Below are positions 25,401-38,500 of a stretch of 64,000 bases of DNA, piece after piece (positions within the stretch are counted from its first letter, which is position 1; every line of letters begins with the position of its first letter). Below the pieces are notes generated by a model. That model worked only from the letters and a program-made list of their open reading frames with translations. It had not been told where the DNA came from and did not search any database. The position numbers and the translations under genes are program-made. The stretch is taken from assembly GCA_914767715.1 (NCBI GenBank), contig OU612066.1:25208283-25272282 (forward strand), given 5' to 3'. This DNA is from Membranipora membranacea. Its lineage: Eukaryota > Bryozoa > Gymnolaemata > Cheilostomatida > Membraniporidae.

Positions 25401-26122
25401 AGCCGCAGAGCTAAACGGTTTGCAGGTTATCGATCAGCAGGAGTCGTTCCTCCTTATAAGGTGAGTTAAAAGCAAATCTATTTTTCAATTCGGGCGAAAA
25501 AAAAGCGTGATACCCTCCCTTGGTATATTTTTGTAAATTTCAAGTCAGCGTAATTACCCTCCAAGTTATCCAAGGATTCCAATATTCTGCGTTTTGAATA
25601 AGGCCAATAAGAGCTTGAACTGGTCGCAGTTTGATATGATTGCGACAGAGTTTTAATTTTTTAATGCTGCCGTATGGTATGTTTTTTTAGTGCAAAAGTG
25701 ACCCTCATTAAAACGGACGCTGACGGAGAAGAAAAAGCCGCAGAGCTAAACGGTTTGAAGATTATCGATCAGCAGGAGTTGTTCCTCCTTATAAGGTGAG
25801 TTACAAGCAAATCTATTTTTCAATCCGGGCTAAAAAAAAGCGTGATACCCTCCCTTGGTATATTTTTGTAAATTTCAAGTCAGCGTAATTACCCTCCAAG
25901 TTATCCAAGGATTCCAATATTCTGCGTTTTGAATTAGGCCAATAAGAGCTTGAACTGGTCGCAGTTTGATATGATTGCGACAGAGTTTTAATTTTTTAAT
26001 GCTGCCTTATGGTATGTTTTTTTAGTGCAAAAGTGACCCTCATTAAAACGGACGCTGACGGAGAAGAAAAAGCCGCAGAGCTAAACGGTTTGCAGGTTAT
26101 CGATCAGCAGGAGTCGTTCCTC

Positions 26123-26456
26123 CTTATAAGGTGAGTTACAAGCAAATCTATTTTTCAATCCGGGCTAAAAAAAAGCGTGATACCCTCCCTTGGTATATTT
26201 TTGAAAATTTCAAGTCAGCGTAATTACCCTCCAAGTTATCCAAGGATTCCAATATTCTGAGTTTTGAATAAGGCCAAGAAGAGCTTGAACTGGTCGCAGT
26301 TTGATATGATTGCGACAGGGTTTTAATTTTTTAATGCTGCCGTATGGTATGTTTTTTTAGTGCAAAAGTGACCCTCATTAAAACGAACGCTGACGGAGAA
26401 AAAAAGCCGCAGAGCTAAACGGTTTGCAGATTATCGATCAGCAGGAGTTGTTCCTC
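26123..26456 (+). repeat. M79, a 334-bp barcode monomer also present as M25, M32 and M44
   Basis: A haplotype of seven linked markers travels together: T at base 44, TTTTTGAAAATTT, CTGAGTTTTG, CCAAGAAGAG, GACAGGGTTTT, AAAACGAACG, and a 7-A run in the exon-like part. Full copies start at 8039, 10382, 14400 and 26123, and the 3' half only is in M87 (28802). It marks a recent common source for blocks spread over 20 kb. Confidence 0.85.
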
Positions 26457-29135
26457 CTTATAAGGTGAGTTACAAGCAAATCTATTTTTCAATCCGGGCG
26501 AAACAAAAGCGTGATGCCCTCCCTTGGTATATTTTTGTAAATTTCAAGTCAGCGTAATTACCCTCCAAGTTATCCAAGGATTCCAATATTCTGCGTTTTG
26601 TATAAGGCCAATAAGAGCTTGAACTGGTCGCAGTTTGATATGATTGCGACAGAGTTTTAATTTTTTAATGCTGCCGTATGGTATGTTTTTTTAGTGCAAA
26701 AGTGACCCTCATTAAAACGGACGCTGACGGAGGAGAAAAAGCCGCAGAGCTAAACGGTTTGCAGATTATCGATCAGCAGGAGTTGTTCCTCTTTATAAGG
26801 TGAGTTACAAGCAAATCTATTTTTCAATCCGGGCGAAAAAAAAGCGTGATACCCTCCCTTGGTATATTTTTGTAAATTTCAAGTCAGCGTAATTACCCTC
26901 CAAGTTATCCAAGGATTCCAATCTTCTGCGTTTTGAATAAGGCCAATAAGAGCCTGAACTGGTCGCAGTTTGATATGATTGCGACAGAGTTTTAATTTTT
27001 TAATGCTGCCGTATGGTATGTTTTTTTAGTGCAAAAGTGACCCTTATTAAAACGGACGCTGACGGAGAAGAAAAAGCCGCAGAGCTAAACGGTTTGCAGA
27101 TTATCGATCAGCAGGAGTTGTTCCTCCTTATAAGGTGAGTTACAAGCAAATCTATTTTTCAATCCGGGCGAAAAAAAAGCGTGATACCCTCCCTTGGTAT
27201 ATTTTTGTAAATTTCAAGTCAGCGTAATTACCCTCCAAGTTATCCAAGGATTCCAATATTCTGCGTTTTGAATAAGGCCAATAAGAGCTTGAACTGGTCG
27301 CAGTTTGATATGATTGCGACAGAGTTTTAATTTTTTAATGCTGCCGTATGGTATGTTTTTTTAGTGCAAAAGTGACCCTCATTAAAACGGACGCTGACGG
27401 AGAAGAAAAAGCCGCAGAGCTAAACAGTTTGCAGATTATCGATCAGCGGGAGTTGTTCCTCCTTATAAGGTGAGTTACAAGCAAATCTATTTTTCAATCC
27501 GGGCTAAAAAAAAGCGTGATACCCTCCCTTGGTATATTTTTGTAAATTTCAAGTCAGCGTAATTACCCTCCAAGTTATCCAAGGATTCCAATATTCTGCG
27601 TTTTGAATAAGGCCAATAAGAGCTTGAACTGGTCGCAGTTTGATATGATTGCGACAGAGTTTTAATTTTTTAATGCTGCCGTATGGCATGTTTTTTTAGT
27701 GCAAAAGTGACCCTCATTAAAACGGACGCTGACGGAGAAGAAAAAGCCGCAGAGCTAAACGGTTTGCAGATTATCGATCAGCAGGAGTTGTTCCTCCTTA
27801 TAAGGTGAGTTACAAGCAAATCTATTTTTCAATCCGGGCGAAAAAAAAGCGTGATACCCTCCCTTGGTATATTTTTGTAAATTTCAAGTCAGCGTAATTA
27901 CCCTCCAAGTTATCCAAGGATTCCAATATTCTGCGTTTTGAATAAGGCCAATAAGAGCTTGAACTGGTCGCAGTTTGATATGATTGCGACAGAGTTTTAA
28001 TTTTTTAATGCTGCCGTATGGTATGTTTTTTTAGTGCAAAAGTGACCATCATTAAAACGGACGCTGACGGAGAAGAAAAAGCCGCAGAGCTAAACGGTTT
28101 GCAGATTATCGATCAGCAGATGTTGTTCCTCCTTATAAGGTGAGTTACAAGCAAATCTATTTTTCAATCCGGGCTAAAAAAAAGCGTGATACCCTCCCTT
28201 GGTATGTTTTTGTAAATTTCAAGTCAGCGTAATTACCCTCCAAGTTATCCAAGGATTCCAATATTCTGCGTTTTGAATAAGGCCAATAAGAGCTTGAACT
28301 GGTCGCAGTTTGATATGATTGCGACAGAGTTTTAATTTTTTAATGCTGCCGTATGGTATGTTTTTTTAGTGCAAAAGTGACCCTCATTAAAACGGACGCT
28401 GACGGAGGAGAAAAAGCCGCAGAGCTAAACGGTTTGCAGATTATCGATCAGCAGGAGTTGTTCCTCTTTATAAGGTGAGTTACAAGCAAATCTATTTTTC
28501 AATCCGGGCGAAAAAAAAGCGTGATACCCTCCCTTGGTATATTTTTGTAAATTTCAAGTCAGCGTAATTACCCTCCAAGTTATCCAAGGATTCCAATATT
28601 CTGCGTTTTGAATAAGGCCAATAAGAGCCTGAACTGGTCGCAGTTTGATATGATTGCGACAGAGTTTTAATTTTTTAATGCTGCCGTATGGTATGTTTTT
28701 TTAGTGCAAAAGTGACCCTTATTAAAACGGACGCTGACGGAGAAGAAAAAGCCGCAGAGCTAAACGGTTTGCAGATTATCGATCAGCAGGAGTTGTTCCT
28801 CCTTATAAGGAGAGTTACAAGCAAATCTATTTTTCAATCCGGGCGAAAAAAAAGCGTGATACCCTCCCTTGGTATATTTTTGTAAATTTCAAGTCAGCGT
28901 TATTACCCTCCAAGTTATCCAAGGATTCCAATATTCTGCGTTTTGAATAAGGCCAATAAGAGCTTGAACTGGTCGCAGTTTGATATGATTGCGACAGGGT
29001 TTTAATTTTTTAATGCTGCCGTATGGTATGTTTTTTTAGTGCAAAAGTGACCCTCATTAAAACGAACGCTGACGGAGAAAAAAAGCCGCAGAGCTAAACG
29101 GTTTGCAGATTATCGATCAGCAGGAGTTGTTCCTC
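26457..29135 (+). repeat. Eight-monomer higher-order unit M80-M87, between the two large copies
   Basis: M80-M87 repeat M45-M52 and are followed directly by another copy, M88-M95 (29136-31815), at a period of 2,679 bp (8 x 335 minus 1). The unit therefore occurs three times, twice in tandem. One difference is M84 (GGACG where M49 and M92 have GGAGG). Confidence 0.88.
28802..29135 (+). repeat. Chimeric monomer M87, a crossover junction
   Basis: The 5' part is M52-type (AAGGAGAG, GCGTTATTA as in M95, plain CTGCGTTTTG and CCAATAAG). The 3' part is M44/M79-type (GACAGGG, AAAACGAACG, 7-A run). The switch lies between the T at 28957, which barcode monomers have as G, and the G at 28998. Reading frame and length stay in register, as expected for homologous unequal crossover or conversion between misaligned monomers. 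Confidence 0.8.
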
Positions 29136-32100
29136 CTTATAAGGTGAGTTACAAGCAAATCTATTTTTCAATCCGGGCGAAACAAAAGCGTGATGCCCTC
29201 CCTTGGTATATTTTTGTAAATTTCAAGTCAGCGTAATTACCCTCCAAGTTATCCAAGGATTCCAATATTCTGCGTTTTGTATAAGGCCAATAAGAGCTTG
29301 AACTGGTCGCAGTTTGATATGATTGCGACAGAGTTTTAATTTTTTAATGCTGCCGTATGGTATGTTTTTTTAGTGCAAAAGTGACCCTCATTAAAACGGA
29401 CGCTGACGGAGGAGAAAAAGCCGCAGAGCTAAACGGTTTGCAGATTATCGATCAGCAGGAGTTGTTCCTCTTTATAAGGTGAGTTACAAGCAAATCTATT
29501 TTTCAATCCGGGCGAAAAAAAAGCGTGATACCCTCCCTTGGTATATTTTTGTAAATTTCAAGTCAGCGTAATTACCCTCCAAGTTATCCAAGGATTCCAA
29601 TCTTCTGCGTTTTGAATAAGGCCAATAAGAGCCTGAACTGGTCGCAGTTTGATATGATTGCGACAGAGTTTTAATTTTTTAATGCTGCCGTATGGTATGT
29701 TTTTTTAGTGCAAAAGTGACCCTTATTAAAACGGACGCTGACGGAGAAGAAAAAGCCGCAGAGCTAAACGGTTTGCAGATTATCGATCAGCAGGAGTTGT
29801 TCCTCCTTATAAGGTGAGTTACAAGCAAATCTATTTTTCAATCCGGGCGAAAAAAAAGCGTGATACCCTCCCTTGGTATATTTTTGTAAATTTCAAGTCA
29901 GCGTAATTACCCTCCAAGTTATCCAAGGATTCCAATATTCTGCGTTTTGAATAAGGCCAATAAGAGCTTGAACTGGTCGCAGTTTGATATGATTGCGACA
30001 GAGTTTTAATTTTTTAATGCTGCCGTATGGTATGTTTTTTTAGTGCAAAAGTGACCCTCATTAAAACGGACGCTGACGGAGAAGAAAAAGCCGCAGAGCT
30101 AAACAGTTTGCAGATTATCGATCAGCGGGAGTTGTTCCTCCTTATAAGGTGAGTTACAAGCAAATCTATTTTTCAATCCGGGCTAAAAAAAAGCGTGATA
30201 CCCTCCCTTGGTATATTTTTGTAAATTTCAAGTCAGCGTAATTACCCTCCAAGTTATCCAAGGATTCCAATATTCTGCGTTTTGAATAAGGCCAATAAGA
30301 GCTTGAACTGGTCGCAGTTTGATATGATTGCGACAGAGTTTTAATTTTTTAATGCTGCCGTATGGCATGTTTTTTTAGTGCAAAAGTGACCCTCATTAAA
30401 ACGGACGCTGACGGAGAAGAAAAAGCCGCAGAGCTAAACGGTTTGCAGATTATCGATCAGCAGGAGTTGTTCCTCCTTATAAGGTGAGTTACAAGCAAAT
30501 CTATTTTTCAATCCGGGCGAAAAAAAAGCGTGATACCCTCCCTTGGTATATTTTTGTAAATTTCAAGTCAGCGTAATTACCCTCCAAGTTATCCAAGGAT
30601 TCCAATATTCTGCGTTTTGAATAAGGCCAATAAGAGCTTGAACTGGTCGCAGTTTGATATGATTGCGACAGAGTTTTAATTTTTTAATGCTGCCGTATGG
30701 TATGTTTTTTTAGTGCAAAAGTGACCATCATTAAAACGGAGGCTGACGGAGAAGAAAAAGCCGCAGAGCTAAACGGTTTGCAGATTATCGATCAGCAGAT
30801 GTTGTTCCTCCTTATAAGGTGAGTTACAAGCAAATCTATTTTTCAATCCGGGCTAAAAAAAAGCGTGATACCCTCCCTTGGTATGTTTTTGTAAATTTCA
30901 AGTCAGCGTAATTACCCTCCAAGTTATCCAAGGATTCCAATATTCTGCGTTTTGAATAAGGCCAATAAGAGCTTGAACTGGTCGCAGTTTGATATGATTG
31001 CGACAGAGTTTTAATTTTTTAATGCTGCCGTATGGTATGTTTTTTTAGTGCAAAAGTGACCCTCATTAAAACGGACGCTGACGGAGGATAAAAAGCCGCA
31101 GAGCTAAACGGTTTGCAGATTATCGATCAACAGGAGTTGTTCCTCTTTATAAGGTGAGTTACAAGCAAATCTATTTTTCAATCCGGGCGAAAAAAAAGCG
31201 TGATACCCTCCCTTGGTATATTTTTGTAAATTTCAAGTCAGCGTAATTACCCTCCAAGTTATCCAAGGATTCCAATATTCTGCGTTTTGAATAAGGCCAA
31301 TAAGAGCCTGAACTGGTCGCAGTTTGATATGATTGCGACAGAGTTTTAATTTTTTAATGCTGCCGTATGGTATGTTTTTTTAGTGCAAAAGTGACCCTTA
31401 TTAAAACGGACGCTGACGGAGAAGAAAAAGCCGCAGAGCTAAACGGTTTGCAGATTATCGATCAGCAGGAGTTGTTCCTCCTTATAAGGAGAGTTACAAG
31501 CAAATCTATTTTTCAATCCGGGCGAAAAAAAAGCGTGATACCCTCCCTTGGTATATTTTTGTAAATTTCAAGTCAGCGTTATTACCCTCCAAGTTATCCA
31601 AGGATTCCAATATTCTGCGTTTTGAATAAGGCCAATAAGAGCTTGAACTGGTCGCAGTTTGATATGATTGCGACAGAGTTTTAATTTTTTAATGCTGCCG
31701 TATGGTATGTTTTTTTAGTGCAAAAGTGACCCCCATTAAAACTGACGCTGACGGAGAAGAAAAAGCCGCAGAGCTAAACGGTTTGCAGATTATCGATCAG
31801 CAGGAGTTGTTCCTCCTTATAAGGTGAGTTACAAGCAAATCTATTTTTCAATCCGGGCGAAAAAAAAGCGTGATACCCTCCCTTGGTATATTTTTGTAAA
31901 TTTCAAGTCAGCGTAATTACCCTCCAAGTTATCCAAGGATTCCAATATTCTGCGTTTTGAATAGGGCCAATAAGAGCTTGAACTGGTCGCAGTTTGATAT
32001 GATTGCTACAGAGTTTTAATTTTTTAATGCTGCCGTATGGTATGTTTTTTTAGTGCAAAAGTGACCCTCATTAAAACGGACGCTGACGGAGAAGGAAAAG

Positions 32101-33490
32101 CCGCAGAGCTAAACGGTTTGCAGATTATCGATCAGCAGGAGTTGTTCCTCCTTATAAGGTGAGTTACAAGCAAATCTATTTTTCAATCCGGGCTAAAAAA
32201 AAGCGTGATACCCTCCCTTGGTATTTTTTTGTAAATTTCAAGTCAGCGTAATTACCCTCCAAGTTATCCAAGGATTCCAATATTCTGCGTTTTGAATAAG
32301 GCCAATAAGAGCTTGAACTGGTCGCAGTTTGATATGATTGCGACAGAGTTTTAATTTTTTAATGCTGCCGTATGGCATGTTTTTTTAGTGCAAAAGTGAC
32401 CCTCATTAAAACGGACGCTGACGGAGAAGAAAAAGCCGCAGAGTTAAACGGTTTGCAGATTATCGATCAGCAGGAGTTGTTCCTCCTTATAAGGTGAGTT
32501 AAAAGCAAATCTATTTTTCAATCCGGGCTAAAAAAAAGCGTGATACCCTCCCTTGGTATATTTTTGTAAATTTCAAGCCAGCGTAATTACCCTCCAAGTT
32601 ATCCAAGGATTCCAATATTCTGCGTTTTGAATAAGGCCAATAAGAGCTTGAACTGGTCGCAGTTTGATATGATTGCGACAGAGTTTTAATTTTTTAATGC
32701 TGCCGTATGGTATGTTTTTTTAGTGCAAAAGTGACCTTCATTAAAACTAACGCTGACGGAGAAGAAAAAGCCGCAGAGCTAAACGGTTTGCAGATTATCG
32801 ATCAGCAGGAGTTGTTCCTCCTTATAAGGTGAGTTACAAACAAATCTATTTTTCAATCCGGGCTAAAAAAAAGCGTGATACCCTCCCTTGGTATATTTTT
32901 GTAAATTTCAAGTCAGCGTAATTACCCTCCAAGTTATCCAAGGATTCCAATATTCTGCGTTTTGAATAAGGCCAATAAGAGCTTGAACTGGTCGCAGTTT
33001 GATATGATTGCGACAGAGTTTTAATTTTTTAATGCTGCCGTATGGTATGTTTTTTTAGTGCAAAAGTGACCATCATTAAAACGGAGGCTGACGGAGAAGA
33101 AAAAGCCGCAGAGCTAAACGGTTTGCAGATTATCGATCAGCAGATGTTGTTCCTCCTTATAAGGTGAGTTACAAGCAAATCTATTTTTCAATCCGGGCTA
33201 AAAAAAAGCGTGATACCCTCCCTTGGTTTATTTTTGTAAATTTCAAGTCAGCGTAATTACCCTCCAAGTTATCCAAGGATTCCAATATTCTGCGTTTTGA
33301 ATAAGGCCAATAAGAGCTTGAACTGGTCGCAGTTTGATACGATTGCGACAGAGTTTAAATTTTTTAATGCTGCCGTATGGTATGTTTTCTTAGTGCAAAA
33401 GTGACCCTCATTAAAACGGACGCTGACGGAGAAGAAAAAGCCGCAGAGCTAAACGGTTTGCAGATTATCGATCAGCAGGAGTTGTTCCTC

Positions 33491-34495
33491 CTTATAAGGT
33501 GAGTTACAAGCAAATCTATTTTTCAATCCGGGCGAAAAAAAAGCGTGATACCCTCCCTTGGTATATTTTTGTAAATTTCAAGTCAGCGTAATTACCCTCC
33601 AAGTTATCCAAGGATCCCAATATTCTGCGTTTTGAATAAGGCCAATAAGAGCTTGAACTGGTCGCAGTTTGATATGATTGCGACAGAGTTTTAATTTTTT
33701 AATGCTGCCGTATGGTATGTTTTTTTAGTGCAAAAGTGACCCTCATTAAAACGGAGGCTGACGGAGAAGAAAAAGCCGCAGAGATAAACGGTTTGCAGAT
33801 TATCGATCAGCAGATGTTGTTCCTCCTTATAAGGTGAGTTACAAGCAAATCTATTTTTCAATCCGGGCTAAAAAAAAGCGTGATACCCTCCCTTGGTATA
33901 TTTTTGTAAATTTCAAGTCAGCGTAATTACCCTCCAAGTTATCCAAGGATTCCAATATTCTGCGTTTTGAATAAGGCCAATAAGAGCTTGAACTGGTCGC
34001 AGTTTGATATGATTGCGACAGAGTTTTAATTTTTTAATGCTGCCGTTTGGTATGTTTTTTTAGTGCAAAAGTGACCCTCATTAAAACGGACGCTGACGGA
34101 GAAGAAAAAGCCGCAGAGCTAAACGGTTTGCAGATTATCGATCAGCAGGAGTTGTTCCTCCTTATAAGGTGAGTTACAAGCAAATCTATTTTTCAATCCG
34201 GGAGAAAAAAAAGCGTGATACCCTCCCTTGGTATATTTTTATAAATTTCAAGTCAGCGTAATTACCCTCCAAGTTATCCAAGGATTCCAAAATTCTGCGT
34301 TTTGAATAAGGCCAATAAGAGCTTGAACTGGTCGCAGTTTGATATGATTGCGACAGAGTTTTAATTTTTTAATGCTGCCGTATGGTATGTTTTTTTAGTG
34401 CAAAAGTGACCCTCATTAAAACGGACGCTGACGGAGAAGAACAAGCCGCAGAGCTAAACGGTTTGCAGATTATCGATCAGCAGGAGTTGTTCCTC
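33491..34495 (+). repeat. Three-monomer unit M101-M103, first tandem copy in large copy 2
   Basis: Markers GAGATAAAC with CAGATGTTG, CCGTTTGG, and CGGGAGAAA with CCAAAATTC are followed by the same three monomers again at 34496-35500 (period 1,005 bp). The first set carries GATCCCAATA and TTTTTATAAAT like M58 and M60; the second lacks them like M64 and M66. The pair therefore combines the two 6-monomer repeats of copy 1 with M61-M63 left out. Confidence 0.85.
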
Positions 34496-35500
34496 CTTAT
34501 AAGGTGAGTTACAAGCAAATCTATTTTTCAATCCGGGCGAAAAAAAAGCGTGATACCCTCCCTTGGTATATTTTTGTAAATTTCAAGTCAGCGTAATTAC
34601 CCTCCAAGTTATCCAAGGATTCCAATATTCTGCGTTTTGAATAAGGCCAATAAGAGCTTGAACTGGTCGCAGTTTGATATGATTGCGACAGAGTTTTAAT
34701 TTTTTAATGCTGCCGTATGGTATGTTTTTTTAGTGCAAAAGTGACCCTCATTAAAACGGAGGCTGACGGAGAAGAAAAAGCCGCAGAGATAAACGGTTTG
34801 CAGATTATCGATCAGCAGATGTTGTTCCTCCTTATAAGGTGAGTTACAAGCAAATCTATTTTTCAATCCGGGCTAAAAAAAAGCGTGATACCCTCCCTTG
34901 GTATATTTTTGTAAATTTCAAGTCAGCGTAATTACCCTCCAAGTTATCCAAGGATTCCAATATTCTGCGTTTTGAATAAGGCCAATAAGAGCTTGAACTG
35001 GTCGCAGTTTGATATGATTGCGACAGAGTTTTAATTTTTTAATGCTGCCGTTTGGTATGTTTTTTTAGTGCAAAAGTGACCCTCATTAAAACGGACGCTG
35101 ACGGAGAAGAAAAAGCCGCAGAGCTAAACGGTTTGCAGATTATCGATCAGCAGGAGTTGTTCCTCCTTATAAGGTGAGTTACAAGCAAATCTATTTTTCA
35201 ATCCGGGAGAAAAAAAAGCGTGATACCCTCCCTTGGTATATTTTTGTAAATTTCAAGTCAGCGTAATTACCCTCCAAGTTATCCAAGGATTCCAAAATTC
35301 TGCGTTTTGAATAAGGCCAATAAGAGCTTGAACTGGTCGCAGTTTGATATGATTGCGACAGAGTTTTAATTTTTTAATGCTGCCGTATGGTATGTTTTTT
35401 TAGTGCAAAAGTGACCCTCATTAAAACGGACGCTGACGGAGAAGAAAAAGCCGCAGAGCTAAACGGTTTGCAGATTATCGATCAGCAGGAGTTGTTCCTC
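34496..35500 (+). repeat. Three-monomer unit M104-M106, second tandem copy
   Basis: It repeats M101-M103 and matches M64-M66 of large copy 1. It is followed by M107, which matches M67 (AAGGCGAG, CTAGTTTTC, GAGTCGATCC). Confidence 0.85.
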
Positions 35501-38500
35501 CTTATAAGGCGAGTTACAAGCAAATCTAGTTTTCAATCCGGGCTAAAAAAAAGCGTGATACCCTCCCTTGGTATATTTTTGTAAATTTCAAGTCAGCGTA
35601 ATTACCCTCCAAGTTATCCAAGGATTCCAATATTCTGCGTTTTGAATAAGGCCAATAAGAGCTTGAACTGGTCGCAGTTTGATATGATTGCGACAGAGTT
35701 TTAATTTTTTAATGCTGCCGTATGGTATGTTTTTTTAGTGCAAAAGTGACCCTCATTAAAACGGACGCTGACGGAGAAGAAAAAGCCGCAGAGCTAAACG
35801 GTTTGCAGATTATCGATCAGCAGGAGTCGATCCTCCTTATAAGGTGAGTTAAAAGCAAATCTATTTTTCAATCCGGGCGAAAAAAAAGCGTGATACCCTC
35901 CCTTGGTATATTTTTGTAAATTTCAAGTCAGCGTAATTACCCTCCAAGTTATCCAAGGATTCCAATATTCTGCGTTTTGAATAAGGCTAATAAGAGCTTG
36001 AACTGGTCGCAGTTTGATATGATTGCGACAGAGTTTTAATTTTTTAATGCTGCCGTATGGTATGTTTTTTTAGTGCAAAAGTGACCCTCATTAAAACGGA
36101 CGCTGACGGAGAAGAAAAAGCCGCAGAGCTAAACGGTTTGCAGATTATCGATCAGCAGGAGTTGTTCCTCCTTTTGAGGTGAGTTACAAGAAATTCTATT
36201 TTTCAATCCGGGCGAAAAAAAAGCGTGATACCCTCCATTGGTATATTTTTGTAAATTTCAAGTCAGCGTAATTACCCTCCAAGTTATCCAAGGATTCCAA
36301 TATTCTGCGTTTTGAATAAGGCCAATAAGAGCTTGAACTGGTCGCAGTTTGATATGATTGCGACAGAGTTTTAATTTTTTAATGCTGCCGTATGGTATGT
36401 TTTTTTAGTGCAAAAGTGACCCTCATTAAAACGGACGCTGACGGAGAAGAAAAAGCCGCAGAGCTAAACGGTTTGCAGATTATCGATCAGCAGGAGTTGT
36501 TCCTCCTTATAAGGTGAGTTAAAAGCAAATCTATTTTTCAATCCGGGCGAAAAAAAAGCGTGATACCCTCCCTTGGTATATTTTTGTAAATTTCAAGTCA
36601 GCGTAATTACCCTCCAAGTTATCCAAGGATTCCAATATTCTGCGTTTTGAATAAGGCCAATAAGAGCTTGAACTGGTCGCAGTTTGATATGATTGCGACA
36701 GAGTTTTAATTTTTTAATGCTGCCGTATGGTATGTTTTTTTAGTGCAAAAGTGACCCTCATTAAAACGGACGCTGACGGAGAAGAAAAAGCCGCAGAGCT
36801 AAACGGTTTGCAGATTATCGATCAGCAGGAGTTGTTCCTCCTTATAAGGTGAGTTACAAGCAAATCTATTTTTCAATCCGGGCTAAAAAAAAGCGTGATA
36901 CCCTCCCTTGGTATATTTTTGTAAATTTCAAGTCAGCGTAATTACCCTCCAAGTTATCCAAGGATTCCAATATTCTGCGTTTTGAATAAGGCCAATAAGA
37001 GCTTGAACTGGTCGCAGTTTGATATGATTGCGACAGAGTTTTAATTTTTAATGCTGCCGTATGGTATGTTTTTTTAGTGCAAAAGTGACCCTCATTAAAA
37101 CGGACGCTGACGGAGAAGAAAAAGCCGCAGAGCTAAACGGTTTGCAGATTATCGATCAGCAGGAGTTGTTCCTCCTTATAAGGTGAGTTACAAGCAAATC
37201 TATTATCCAATCCGGGCGAAAAAAAAGCGTGATACCCTCCCTTGGTATATTTTTGTAAATTTCAAGTCAGCGTAATTACCCTCCAAGTTATCCAAGGATT
37301 CCAATATTCTGCGTTTTGAATAAGGCCAATAAGAGCTTGAACTGGTCGCAGTTTGATATGATTGCGACAGAGTTTTAATTTTTTAATGCTGCCGTATGGT
37401 ATGTTTTTTTAGTGCAAAAGTGACCCTCATTAAAACGGACGCTGACGGAGAAGAAAAAGCCGCAGAGCTAAACGGTTTGCAGATTATCGATCAGCAGGAG
37501 TTGTTCCTCCTTTTAAGGTGAGTTACAAAAAATTCTATTTTTCAATCCGGGCGAAAAAAAAGCGTGATACCCTCCATTGGTATATTTTTGTAAATTTCAA
37601 GTCAGCGTAATTACCCTCCAAGTTATCCAAGGATTCCAATATTCTGCGTTTTGAATAAGGCCAATAAGAGCTTGAACTGGTCGCAGTTTGATATGATTGC
37701 GACAGAGTTTTAATTTTTTAATGCTGCCGTATGGTATGTTTTTTTAGTGCAAAAGTGACCCTCATTAAAACGGACGCTGACGGAGAAGAAAAAGCCGCAG
37801 AGCTAAACGGTTTGCAGATTATCGATCAGCAGGAGTTGTTCCTCCTTATAAGGTGAGTTACAAGCAAATCTATTTTTCAATCCGGGCTAAAAAAAAGCGT
37901 GATACCCTCCCTTGGTATATTTTTGTAAATTTCGAGTCAGCGTAATTACCCTCCAAGTTATCCAAGGATTCCAATATTCTGCGTTTTGAATAAGGCCAAT
38001 AAGAGCTTGAACTGGTCGCAGTTTGATATGATTGCGACAGAGTTTTAATTTTTTAATGCTGCCTTATGGTATGTTTTTTTAGTGCAAAAGTCACCCTCAT
38101 TAAAACGGACGCTGACGGAGAAGAAAAAGCCGCAGAGCTAAATGGTTTGCAGATTATCGATCAGCAGGAGTTGTTCCTCCTTGTAAGGTGAGTTACAAGC
38201 AAATCTATTTTTCAATCCGGGCTAAAAAAAAGCGTGATACCCTCCCTTGGTATATTTTTGTAAATTTCAAGTCAGCGTAATTACCCTCCAAGTTATCCAA
38301 GGATTCCAATATTCTGCGTTTTGAATAAGGCCAATAAGAGCTTGAACTGGTCGCAGTTTGATATGATTGCGACAGAGTTTTAATTTTTTAATGCTGCCGT
38401 ATGGTATGTTTTTTTAGTGCAAAAGTGACCCTCATTAAAACGGACGCTGACGGAGAAGAAAAAGCCGCAGAGCTAAACGGTTTGCAGATTATCGATCAGC

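Larger units (their letters stand above)
14734..26122 (+). repeat. Large segmental duplication, copy 1 (M45-M78, 34 monomers)
   Basis: This 11.4-kb run is matched monomer by monomer in 29136-39519. Anchors include AATCTTCTGCG with GAGCCTGAAC (M46), CAGCGGGAG (M47), TGGCATG (M48), GGTATGTTTTTG (M50), the donor-loss form AAGGAGAG (M52), the M3-M5-like trio (M53-M55), GAGTCGATCC (M67), CCTTTTGAGG with CTCCATTGG (M69), a one-T deletion (M71), TATTATCCAAT (M72), AAGTCACCC (M74) and CAATTCGGG (M77). It is three monomers longer than copy 2 because of a 6-monomer tandem duplication inside it. Confidence 0.92.
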
